DNA of 64,000 nt from Macrobrachium rosenbergii (Eukaryota; Arthropoda; Malacostraca; Decapoda; Palaemonidae): NCBI RefSeq assembly GCF_040412425.1, contig NC_089749.1:41109239-41173238 (forward strand), in the 5' to 3' direction. This document shows positions 11,011-20,884 of the stretch, piece by piece; within the stretch, counting starts at the first letter, position 1; every line of letters begins with the position of its first letter. The notes beneath the pieces were generated by a model, which worked only from the letters and a program-made list of their open reading frames with translations, did no database searches and was not told the origin of the DNA. The position numbers and the translations under genes are program-made.

Positions 11011-11601
11011 CAGTGTATACTGCGTAATGTGGACCTTTTCGGATTATATGTTGTACTGTATGTTGTCTATGGTGTTCTGGGGTATATGACTAATTTTTTA
11101 TATATATTTTAAGTGTGTACAAATTCTCATTTTATTCATCGTCCAAGGAGAAGGTAATTTTACTAATAAAGGTAATTGTATATTTATATTTAGCAACTCA
11201 AACAATCTTCTAGCTCTAGTTGGGAAAGGAGGTGGATGATTGTTTATAAACACATCTCTCAATCTAAATAATTTTTCGGTTGGAGAATCATTTGTCTGAA
11301 TTCTCAAAGCACTCTTCATTGTTACTACCTCTCTATGGAGAGAGAGAGGTAGTTCCCCACATTCAACTTGTAAAGATGACTTAGGTGATGATCTAAAAGC
11401 TCCTGAACATATTCTAAGGTATTCATTATGGGTCTAATGTTTTCAGCATTGCATCTCACGCCGAGCTTTATATTTTGCTTCCATAATCAATGATAGACAG
11501 CACTGCTGCTTTATACAATATAGTAAGGGTATGTCTATCAGCTCCCCAAGTAGTGTTCAATAGTTTTTTAATTAGGTTTAATGCTCTTTTACATTTTGAT
11601 T

Positions 11602-12527
11602 TCATGTTAAGTTATGTGGGATTTCCAGTTCAAGTATTAAACACAATCCCAAAAATTTTGCCGTTTGGCCAATTAGTATGGAATGATTTCTGATCTTTAA
11701 ATCTATTTCTTCACCTTTTTTCCACTTTTTATTTTTATAGAACACTACTGCTTGAGTCTTTTGTATAGAAAATTCAAAGCCTACATATGAGGCCCCTTCA
11801 TCTATTTTTATTATAGTTTTATTAATGGTTCGCTCTGCATGTTTTATGCGAGATGCTGAACATATGGTAAAAACATCCATATACAAGTTACTATTAATTC
11901 CGATAGGTAGATTATTACTGATATCATTTATTGCTAAAATAAACAGTGCCACTAAGGACGCTTCCCTGTGGAACACCATTTTCAAGTGGAAATGTACTTG
12001 ACAATGCATCATCAATTCTCACTTGAAAAGTGCAATTTATCAGAAAGTTTTGGATAAACCTGGGTAAGTGTCCACGGATGCCATTTTTATGTAATGTTTT
12101 TAATATTGCACATCTCCATGTAGTATCATATACCTTTTCAATGTCAAAAAAGACAGCTATGGTAATTTGTTTTCGTTCAAATCCTCTTCGTATGTGGTCT
12201 TCCAAGTCAGACAGAGAATCCAGTGTTGACCTGTTACATTGTGACCCAAAATGAGTGAGAGTCAAAATTTTATTTTCTCGAATGTGCCATGTTAGTCGAG
12301 CATTTACCATTTTCTCTAGTAAATTTGCATAAACAACTCGTTAAAGAAAATGATCTGTAATTGTTTACATTACTGGGATTTTTTCCACGTTTGGGGATAG
12401 GAATAATTAGAGCTTTACACCATTCATCAGGATATAAATTTTGAAGCCACAAGTGATTATAAAATTGTAATAAGTATGACTCTGCCAGAAGTGCTAAATG
12501 GCAGATCATATTTTGACTTAAAAACAC
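11602..12527 (-). pseudogene. LINE reverse transcriptase
   Basis: The frame 12527-12270 gives IIPIPKRGKNPSNVNNYRSF, the N-terminal RT block. 12310-11924 gives VFFDIEKVYDTTWR (motif A, catalytic Asp) and GVPQGSVLSGT (motif B). The frame 12015-11602 then has a degenerate motif C, NLYMDVFTICS, where YADDxxI is expected, so one catalytic Asp is lost. KFLGLCLILEL follows (the FLGxxxD block). Shifts near 12300 and 11950 break the frame. The copy is inactive. Confidence 0.8.
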
Positions 12528-12540
12528 TTCGTATAATTAA

Positions 12541-12889
12541 AAATAACCTTGCTCCATATAAATAAAGTATCTAGAGATTCATTGACGCTAACTAGAAGCA
12601 AGAAAAGCGCTCTGGACTGAGTTAAATACAGTGAAATAAACTTACCGCATAATTGATTTCTAAACCAAAACATTGATCGCTATGATCGCAATTTATAATA
12701 CAAAAGCAATATAAGAATGTAAACAATATTATTGGATACAGTGCATTAAAGCATACATTTTAAAAGATCCATGGGAAAGATGCATATTCGTTATGTTGCT
12801 GTTTGTATAATCCAATTTACGTGAATATAGAGTACAGTATAATGTAGGGTAAGCTACTGTATATGTATACAATATACATATACGAGGCA
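12541..12889. other. Unrecognised
   Basis: AT-rich spacer between the LINE break and the gag fragment. It contains no convincing motif. Confidence 0.3.
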
Positions 12890-13505
12890 GCGAGGGAGCA
12901 AGACAGGACCTGCCAAGGACATGACTATTCAGGAGCAGGGGCATTGACCCTTCTTCTAATGTGGGGGAATTACCTGAAACCAACCAAAACCCCAAGGAGG
13001 GCAATGTCGATAAAATATTCCATGAAACTTCAGCTAACTGATGTATCGAGCCCTTTAAACCCTTAATATCTGACTCAATTCTATCAAACCTCACGTCCTG
13101 AATCAACTGGGAAGCCCTAGTAGGAGTAATAGAACAAAGAGAACAAGAGGTCCTAGCAATGTTACTAGAAGAGGAAGGAGACAAATCATGCACTCCCTTA
13201 GCAATAGCCTTAGCAGACTTAACCTCTTGCTTCTTTTGCTGCCTTTTCAAACAATCAGCCTCTCTTTTATCAATTTTATCATAAATTCATTTGAACAACA
13301 TTCACATACTTCACAATGGTCATTCACATTACACTCTTTTCCCTGACATTTCACACATATGTCATGAGGATCAGTGAAACTAGAATAAAGCCTAATATGG
13401 CAACCTCTTACCTTACAGGTCCTTATTCTATCATTACCATACATATCCACAAGAAAATTCAAGTAAATTTACAAATTCATCAACAGAAAACCGAGCACAG
13501 ATAAC
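12890..13505 (-). pseudogene. DIRS gag N-terminal fragment of the old element
   Basis: The frame 13462-13247 has a Cys/His cluster: RTCKVRGCH, then DPHDICVKCQGKECNVNDHC and CECC. The frame 13250-12729 continues with a KR-rich stretch and a serine-rich linker. The D-x-H-x2-C-x2-C..C..C pattern is the same as at 29120-29040 in the separate 23.6-29.5 kb DIRS element, which is the reason for the assignment. The fragment sits just inside the right terminal repeat of the old element, where gag should start. The remainder of gag and pol is not found. Confidence 0.55.
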
Positions 13506-13614
13506 TCTCTAACAATCTCCTACCAAAACCGGTGACAGAAGTAGACTGACCAGCTACAGGTGCCTGTACCTATCGTTCCCCTCGTGGGGGTTGGGGGAAG
13601 TAGATGTACAGAAA

Positions 13615-13850
13615 TGAAGTTTTCATAATAAAACCAATATTGTAATACTTACCTGAACACCTGAATTAGCCCTGGTCACCTACCAGCCCGAACTACATCC
13701 CCATAGCTTTTACCCACTGAGTGGGTAATAAATTGTCAGCATAACCAACGCTTACAGGAAAATCTTGTCAAATGAGTTACCTGAAGTACCATTGGCAACA
13801 CTGCTGCAAGTCCCAGCCAAGTGAGGCCGAGATCCCCAATTGCATTATCC
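13615..13850 (+). repeat. 3' terminal repeat of the nested DIRS element
   Basis: The segment from CCTGAACACCTGAATTAGCC through CCAGCCAAGTGAGGCC matches the reverse complement of 20030-20216 with few differences. Differences include GAGTGGG against AAGTGGG and a few substitutions near the inner end. Confidence 0.85.
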
Positions 13851-13886
13851 ACTATTCAAATTGAAGTGGGGAGGAGGGTGGGAATC

Positions 13887-13974
13887 ATTCAGGTGTTCAG
13901 GTAAGTATTACAATATTAGTTTTATTATGAAAACTTCATATTGCAATACACTCCCTGAACACCTGAATTAGCCC
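13887..13974 (-). repeat. Internal complementary region of the nested DIRS element
   Basis: The two halves meet exactly at 13938/13939. The left half pairs with the 3' terminus (13615-13666), with one mismatch at the G/A near the TAATATT block. The right half pairs with the 5' terminus (20201-20236) without mismatch. In DIRS-1 models this region templates joining of the two ends into a circle. Confidence 0.88.
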
Positions 13975-15837
13975 GATTAACAAAATTTAGTGGAGGTGGG
14001 ATCAATCTAATTCAGCCCGACCTGCCAAGAGGGAAAGCAGGTAACTCATTATTCGCCTACTCTGTATAAATGAATGTATCCTCACCTGGTTATCCCACTC
14101 GGCAGATGAGAAAGTCTGTAGAGAGAGTACCCCCAACGTCAGTCTCATGTCTAGGTACTGTCTGAGTCGAGCTACCTCTCATGTGGTATTCAAACCTCCT
14201 CATGGATAGAGAGTAGCAAAATAAAAAACCAACCTACCATGTGGCTAATCACAGCCTCCCATGATTAGTGGAGAACGACGAACCTCCCATGTGGCTAATC
14301 AAAGCACTCTCATTTATGGAGGGTCTGAGTCGAGCTACCTCTCATGTGGTATTCAAACCTACTCATGGATAGAGAGTAGCAAAAAAATAAAAACCAACCT
14401 ACCATGTGGCAAATCACAGCCTCCCATGATTAGTGGAGAATGATGAACCTCCCATGTGGCTAATCAAAGCACTCTCATGTATGAAGGGGTACGATGAACC
14501 TCCCAGGTGGCTAATCAAAGCACTCTCATGTATGGAGGGGTACAAAGAACCTCCCATGTGGCTATTGTAGCCTCTCATGTATGGAGGAGAAGTTGAGTGT
14601 GCAGGATCTTCGAGTTCTTTGCCGTCTTCCGTTCTTAACCTGTCCGTTGCCGATGTCTCGCAGAAGAGGTTGAAGAAACCAAACCTGTCCACTGGATCTG
14701 CCTATCTTCACAGTAATAACGTCAAACTTAATATTCTCACTATGAACCCCGACTAATAGAGAATCCAAAATTCCAAATTTCCTCAGACTACATTCATTAC
14801 CTAGAGTTCCCCCCACCCTTAACATTATTACGTAATTATAAGATCGAGTTGGTCGTCGCAAAGGGACCAAGCGAGAAATTCTTCTTCGAAGAAACCTGAA
14901 CGTCTTTTAGGTGGAAAGTCGTGAAAACTGACACCGACTTCCAAGTGGCCGCCTCTAAGAACCTCCGCACTAAGAGAGACCCCCTTAGCTAAATGAACGC
15001 ACCCATGATAGAAGGGTTAGCGGCTACACACGGACTAAGAGAATAACTTTCATGTAAAAAAGGAGAACGATGCATCTCCCAAGTGACTATTCAGAGCCTA
15101 CCCATTAAGGAGGGAATGAGGCAGTGTGCCGAGCCGATGACCCTCCGCCTGCAGGTTGCGGCAAAGGCTGACGAGCGCAGAAGTATCCCAGTGCCGATGA
15201 AACAACCCAGGCTAGCCTACGAGAGCACCTCTTTGGACTCTCATAGGGAAACTATCAAAGACTAGGATGCTTAAGATGTACTAAACTTAAGTTCATGTGA
15301 TTATACTATCACTGTTGCTTAAGATTCTAAAGCCTAGAAGGAATTTCTCTATCTGGTTAACCTAATAATCACCACACTACGTGAATACTACCTTAGCTAA
15401 ATGAGCGCACCCTAGATAATAGACTTCGCCGTTAAACGTGGACTAAGTGAATAACCTTCCGAGTCTTCGCACTAAGAGAATACCACCTCAGCTAATTGAA
15501 CACACCCTAGATAGGAGAATTCGCCACTATACGTGGTGGGGCAAACTGAACGTCTCTTAAGTAAAGGAAGAAAACAAAGACGGACTCGCAAGTAAACTAC
15601 CTCCAGAATAAAAGACTCTGAACCATTCCTTAGAAAGGAAGATGAAGTGGACATACTCCGAATACTGTGCTGTAATGAAAAAAACTGTTAAATACGAAAT
15701 ATAATGTCACGTCAAATTAAATTGCGTTCAAGGGCATAAACCTCGCACCACACGAGAATCGTGAAGTGTGCCCGCAACTGTGTTTGTGTAGTGAGCGCTT
15801 ATGAACCAGGAACCAGGAACCCTTTCTCCGAAAGTAA
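13975..15837. other. 3' part of the nested DIRS element, no readable domain
   Basis: Apart from the tandem array this stretch has only short frames. Words such as CTAAATGAACGCACCC and CTAAATGAGCGCACCC (about 14990, 15400) repeat, so part of it is also repeat-derived. No recombinase catalytic motif is readable. Confidence 0.4.
14160..14590. repeat. Tandem repeat array in the nested DIRS element
   Basis: Two 163-bp units start at 14160 and 14323 (GTCTGAGTCGAGCTACCTCT). After them come three shorter, about 51-bp units starting at 14445, 14496 and 14547 (GAACCTCCCATGTGGCTAAT). The short word CTCCCATGTGGCTAATCA also occurs inside the 163-bp units, so the array has a higher-order structure. No open frame spans it. 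Confidence 0.85.
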
Positions 15838-16511
15838 CTAATCGCATCCTTGACAGTGGACGGGAAGGATTCCGCGGTGAGACAAGAAGTGTACACAGAA
15901 GCGGACGGAGTTTATCAACCTTTGATAAATATTTGCATCGGACATAAAGACATCCCCGCTGATGCCGGAACCGAACACTTGCAGATAAAGAACCTTAAAT
16001 GAACGAAGCAGAGTTTTAGCCTCGGCCACGACTTCCGGAAGAAGAGAAATACTTATCATTTCCTGCCTTGGAAACCAGCCTAGAAACTTCCCAAGTTCGC
16101 CCATTTTTTTATCTGCAGCTAAAGCCAAAGAAAAGAAAAAACACCTAAACACTTAACATATAGAACTTCTGACAATTATCTTAACAAGAGAAACTTCCGA
16201 ATAAGTCAAAGAAAATCTTACTACTAGAAATTTTCGGGAAGATAGAAAAATGTACTGCAAAGTGCTGAGCGGTAGCCAGCAATAGCCGAAAATGGAAGAA
16301 TCTTGACTTTCCTAAAGAATAAAAGAAAACCAGCTATTTCGGTTATGGCAGGCCTAAAGATGGAATGACCTTCCTTAAGACACAGACTTCCCCATGTCAA
16401 GCTGACCTGGTAAAGCTCATGGGTTGACTTCTCAAGCTGAAAGAAAAGCTGTCTAAACATAGCTTTAGAGTGTCTGGACTGTCCAGCTGTTCGCTTGGCA
16501 GTCGCCCGCAA
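15838..16511 (-). pseudogene. Tyrosine recombinase N-terminal part (tentative)
   Basis: The frame 16511-16224 contains ITEIAGFLLFFRKVKILPFS followed by AIAGYRSALCSTFF. This matches the start of DIRS recombinases (xxVAxFLxFLRxEKxLSVxAVKGYRAAL), as also seen at 23834-23559. The catalytic domain should follow towards 15000, but no R..HxxR..Y set can be read. The frame 16152-15838 is of uncertain nature. The domain is probably decayed. Confidence 0.5.
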
Positions 16512-16958
16512 CTAGGTTCATCACACGAGTTTGGATGATAATGGTGAAAATGCAGTTGTCTAAAAGATCTTCTGCATGAGGAGGAACATCGGAACTTCCG
16601 TAAAGAGCATTAGGAATTCTGGAACCGAGGGCGTTAGAGCCAGCAAGGAGCTAGAGTTACTGACCTCTTGACACTACCGCAATTCCCAATTACCTGATGA
16701 ATGAGACCGAATGGCGGAAAGTATACACCTCTAAGTTCTAATGATCTTGTTCCCCAGTTCTCCAGAGTTCTCAGATACAACACGGCAGACCCACTATGTG
16801 TTGCAAAGCAGACCCACTACTGTGTTGCGCACTAGGACTGAGAAACACCTGAGGGCTTCCATGAACGTCGGGAAGAGGGGAGACTACAGACCTTCCGGAT
16901 GTCAGATGCGCTTCTTCTGACTATCACAGAAGATCCGACAAGCGAGAATAGTTCCAGA

Positions 16959-17011
16959 TTATTCCTGCATTCTTAATGTGGAAGTCCAAGCAATTCCTGA
17001 GACAACATACT

Positions 17012-17068
<57 letters not shown>

Positions 17069-19931
17069 ATTCTCTCCCAAAGGGCTTCTTTAAGTGGTTC
17101 CTGTACCGGAACACCTGTTCCTGTTGCACCTTCAATGATGCATACTTGCCGACACTAGAGACATGAGTTAGAAGTAACAAGTTCGTTATACTGGCCACAT
17201 CCCTTGAACCCAGGGCAGCCACACTGATCATAGCTTGCTGTGACGCTACTGTTACGACGGCTACATGAAATAGACCATGGAGGAGATATCCTCCTCCCTA
17301 AAAGACTGTTGCAGAGCGCAAAAGGCGCCCTCAACAGAACCCTCTCCGAATGTCCGGATAGTGAGGCGGAAGCTTCAAAAGAAGCCCCTCCTCTTCTGCC
17401 AAAGAACGTTGTACAGTCAGGTGACATGTTAACCTGGTATGCCAGCCTTATTGACACCTACAACCGGCATCTACATAGATGATGGTGTCAGGCAGTGAAA
17501 CCGGACCGGAGGAAGTATCATCTTGTTTGAGCAACTTGTTACCCCTCTGGTTCTGTCGCATATAGCGACTAACGAACATCGTTCCTTAATGCCTGCCCAA
17601 CACTGTGGCATATAGTACTCCAACATCGTATTCGGTGAGGGCTCCTCCGAACCTTGGATTGAGGATAAATGAGGTTGAAGTCTACCATCCGCTTATACTC
17701 ATTCTCATTGGCTGAAGGAGAACTAATATCCGGTACTGGATCCTCTTCTTCAAATGAACAATCCTTGTCGGACTGGTTCGACCGAGCCGGAGGATTGTCG
17801 GACTGGTCTAACCGAGCCGGAGGATTGTCGGACTGGTCCAACCGAGCCGGAGCAGGAAAGAGGCAGGCCGATCCCTAGCAAACGCTGAACTTGAAAACCC
17901 GGAACTTGCTACACCTGGGTGCGTGAGACGGACACCTGACGTATCAATCGCGAACATACTGGAGGCACCAAAGGAGGCTGCGCCAACCCCGCACCACCCA
18001 ACAGGGATAATGCAACACCTGGGCGGACCACGCCCACTCCTGAGAGCGAAGAGGCCGCAACACCCCAACCACTCATATCCGGATGTATCAAAACCGCACG
18101 AGAATGGGAATCCGGAACTGAAGACCCAGAATCAACCCCGAACCAACATGGATGCCTAGACGGAGGGACAGAGAAAACCTGCTGGAAAGTTGAGAAAGAA
18201 GAAGCCGAAGGAGGGAAGAAGGAAGAAGCCACACTCAGAGTAACCACCGGAGCGCCCAACGCCGACGTTGGACAGATGGAGAAGGTCCCAACCGGACCAA
18301 ACTCAAAGGAGTATCGAAGGGGAAGTTACGAGGTACCAAACCGAAGGTAACACAAGAAGGTAGTTACCAACTATCCTGGAGAATGGAAAGGCTGCGGAAA
18401 CTATCAGTACTGATACACTGAATGCTGGCACAGGCGAATCGCCGACTGCCGTAGCATCTGCAAGAATCGCGGAGGATACATTACAGTTAGGAACCCGTAA
18501 AGAATGAAATAAGGAGTTGCTGACGCCTCCACAAACACCTGAGAAGCAACTAGACCGGATGCCTGAGAAACTACTGGATTTGCAAAAGGTGATAAAGACG
18601 ACGGATCCGTAAACAGTACCCCTTCCTTTAACCCTGACGAGAGAGAGGGGGCCGCTGAGCTCAAATATACAGGGTTGAAGCAAGACAGCCTTGCTCTGCT
18701 GAGTTAAAAGCCAAGAAAACAGGATGCGCAACAAAAAGCCCAAGAGCCCTCCAAAGAGCGGACCGAAAAGAAGATTGAGATGGGCAATGGAAGAAGGCTT
18801 AGAAGAAAAAGGGGAAAAACGGGAAAATTCCGTAGCGGCCGAAGAGGCCATAGATTTCAAAGAAAATAGACTGGTTCTGTTCCCCCGCCCCTGATAATCT
18901 TGATAGACATTATCAAATCAGAAAATTCTTTAAGACATGATCATGAATATTGGAAAAACTCGATCGCCAGAATTACCACCATCGCAAGACGAAAGATATT
19001 TTAAAACCCCCAAAGGGAAAGGAACCTTCGAAGAAGGAGTATTCAAGGAAAACAAAAATTCAGAACCAGACACATCAGAAACCAAATCTGAATGACCCTC
19101 CACGGACCTGGAAACCTTTGTTGCACAGAGCACGAAGCAGGAAATAAAACCAACGACTGATCTAAATGAAAGACCTAAACATTAGCGACCCCAACCAAAC
19201 CTGAACCCAAAGAAGACCACGTTCAACTACTTTTCCTGAATACTTCCTAAATTAGAACTCCTACCCTTCTGAGTGATTCCTAATTCTAAAGCCACCTTAG
19301 AACTTACACTTTTCGAGGGAAGGGGGAAATCTGCTGCCAACACTGCCTGCTCCGTGCCGGGGGGGCTGGCAGATCCTACCTTCGAGGTTTGCGGTTCTCC
19401 ATGACCCCCGGCACCCGTTAGGGCTGGTTCTGGAACAGGCAGGGGGGCTGAAAAAGAACGATTAGTATCTACAGCACTATTACTACTATCCTTATCTCTA
19501 GTTTCCATTAATTTAGTCATAAAGCTAGAAAAATAGACTAGACATACTCAGCTAGTAACTTGTCCTCTAACTTTTTGAATAATTCTTCCATCTGATCTAC
19601 CGACCAAGACTCGCCACCTTATCTGACTGATACTACACCATATCTTCCTACATAAAATACAAACAGAATGTCGATCGTGTTTGAGGGTACTCATCCTATG
19701 CTTGCAGGACATGTAGGGCCGATGGGCGTCAGCATCTCCAGCAGAAGAAGGCTCTGTCGTCGAAGATGTAAACAAAGTGGAAGCATCGGCGCTAGCAAAC
19801 AGCGACGTCCTCTTGTTTGACTTATCCAAACGAGTCCAAAGTACCGATTTCATAGTCAAATTCAGGAGAGACGTTCCAAATCCTATCAATAAAGTATCCA
19901 TCCAGGAGAAAATGCGTTGAAAACAGTCCAA
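16959..19931 (-). pseudogene. gag-like region of the nested DIRS element
   Basis: Several minus-strand frames cover this stretch. 19931-19548 has a Cys/His cluster, CKHRMSTLKHDRHSVCILC, preceded by DADAHRPYMS, comparable in layout to the gag finger of the other DIRS units here. 19520-19227 is a Ser/Pro/Gly-rich linker. 18860-18303 and 18259-17909 are hydrophobic and serine-rich without a motif I know. 17457-17155 has ERVLLRAPFALCNSLLGRRI, a capsid-like block. A (GA)25 tract (17017-17066) disrupts the 3' end. The function would be structural. The frame is broken at least four times. Confidence 0.5.
17017..17066. repeat. (GA)25 microsatellite
   Basis: Uninterrupted GA dinucleotide run, seen directly. 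Confidence 0.95.
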
Positions 19932-20029
19932 ATCGTGATCTGATGTCCAAATTCTTAAATGGGGGTCGGGCTAAATGGCCAAAAGTTCGCCTGATGTGGG
20001 ACACACCCACACAGCATGGTGAACAAAAA

Positions 20030-20236
20030 GCAATTGGGGATCTTGGCCTCACTCGGCTGGGACTTGCAGCAGTGTTGCCAACGGTACTTCAGGTAACTCA
20101 TTTGACAAGATTTTCCTGTAAGCGTTGATAACGCTGACAGTTTGTTACCCACTTAGTGGGTAAAAGCTATGGGGATGTAGTTTGGGCTGGTAGGTGACCA
20201 GGGCTAATTCAGGTGTTCAGGGAGTGTATTGCAATA
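20030..20236 (-). repeat. 5' terminal repeat of the nested DIRS element
   Basis: Inverted partner of 13615-13850. The outermost about 20 bases (GGAGTGTATTGCAATA) differ from the outer end of the other repeat, as is usual for DIRS, and are copied only in the internal complementary region. Confidence 0.85.
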
Positions 20237-20524
20237 CAGATATTCATAGAAAACCTTGTGTTCTCATTTTTTGTTTCAATCTCTCAAACTCCCGCTGGCG
20301 CGGAAGTAAAAGCTATATAATGGAGGTAAGGTTCATTTCAAAAATACGAAGAGCAGAGATGTACTGAAAGCTCAAACTTTGGCACCTACAACAGTATTAG
20401 TATGAAAGCAGACCATTAACAAGAAACATAACAATGGATAGTGGTGTTTATGTACAAATAAATATGGAATGCAAGTTACTGTACTACAACAAACCTTTCT
20501 TAAATTAACAGGGAAAACACATAC

Positions 20525-20884
20525 CTCATCTTCCTGAACTTCTTCTTTCTTGACAATATCAGGTGGCACTCCATTTGTGATCTGCTCAATAACCTCTCCT
20601 TCAACTGGTTCAATTTCTTGGTTTACCATCTGATTAATACCTTCACTGACCATCTGCACAATTCCACCATCATTCATTTGACCAACAGACCCATCAACTA
20701 TCTGTACCATTGCTCTGTCAACCTGTTCCATGACACTATCAGGCATGGGCACATGATTCATCTCAGCAACAGTAACCTGCTCTAGAGGAGACTGATGACC
20801 TCCATTTCCATTACTGGTCTTGTTTTCAAGGCTGGATGGCATCATACTGTTTGTTTAGTACTTGGAATACCAGTCCAAAGGTTT
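20525..20884 (-). CDS. First coding exon of the C2H2 zinc-finger gene
   Basis: Translation from ATG at 20845-20843 gives 107 residues down to a donor (GAG|GTATGT, intron from 20524). A possible acceptor (CTTTATCAG, AG at 20886-20885) would start the exon at 20884 with 39 nt of leader. The protein begins MMPSSLENKTSNGNGG and is rich in Q, V, M and acidic residues, with a repeated pattern of E/Q-x-V and QM pairs and no domain I recognise. It ends ...KKEEVQEDE in phase 0. The next exon (6148-5908) also starts in phase 0 and continues the acidic run. The matching phase, strand and composition are why I join them. Reading on past the donor gives only a short unrelated tail. Confidence 0.6.

Larger units (their letters stand above)
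10314..12540 (-). mobile_element. I-type LINE with RNase H, 5' truncated
   Basis: Minus-strand blocks run in order: RT N-terminal part (12527-12270), palm (12310-11924), palm and thumb (12015-11602), linker (11319-11098), RNase H (11010-10474) and a C-terminal block (10532-10314). An RNase H domain after a non-LTR RT is characteristic of the I superfamily, and the spacing fits. The endonuclease region is absent. Several frame shifts are present. Confidence 0.75.
13615..20236 (-). mobile_element. Complete-ended 6,622-bp DIRS element, nested
   Basis: Terminal repeats of about 200 bp face each other at 13615-13850 and 20030-20236. Next to the left (3') repeat, 13887-13938 is the reverse complement of 13615-13666 (51 of 52 positions). 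The adjoining 13939-13974 is the exact reverse complement of 20201-20236 (36 of 36). That is the DIRS internal complementary region, and it fixes both ends. Inside, from the 5' (right) side, lie gag-like frames (19931 to about 16960), a recombinase-like N-terminal block (16511-16224), unplaced frames to about 15500, and a tandem repeat array. No RT or RNase H block is found, so the element looks non-autonomous. It interrupts the right terminal repeat of the older DIRS unit without target-site duplication. Confidence 0.85.
6808..20289 (-). mobile_element. Old DIRS-type element with nested insertions
   Basis: Reading outward, 6942 down to 6808 and 13529-13614 followed by 20237-20289 give the same sequence: GTACCTATCGTTCCCC, a GGGGAAGTAG block, GATATTCATAGAAAACC, GTGTTCT, GTTTCAATCT, CAAAC. 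These are inverted terminal repeats of at least about 130 bp at the two ends of one unit. A DIRS-like gag zinc-finger region lies just inside the right repeat. Everything else inside is later insertion: a MITE, a gypsy fragment, a LINE and a complete younger DIRS element. RT and recombinase of the old element are not recognisable. The arms differ at many positions, so the element is old. Confidence 0.6.
6149..20524 (-). other. 14.4-kb intron of the zinc-finger gene
   Basis: The interval is bounded by GT at 20524-20523 and AG at 6150-6149 on the minus strand. It is filled with nested mobile elements. The non-element ends (6149-6807 and 20290-20524) show no coding motif. The boundaries are inferred from splice consensus and phase, without transcript evidence. 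Confidence 0.55.

Noticed and set aside
14200..14600. CRISPR-like regular spacing of repeats
   Set aside because: Units are contiguous and unequal (163 and 51 bp) without unique spacers of constant length, in eukaryotic DNA; a tandem repeat inside a retrotransposon.
16976..17166. Frames with Arg-Glu repeats
   Set aside because: Produced by the (GA)25 microsatellite.
18303..18860. 185-codon minus frame as an independent membrane protein gene
   Set aside because: It lies inside the nested DIRS element between gag-like frames, has a composition like them and no recognisable domain; treated as part of the gag-like region.
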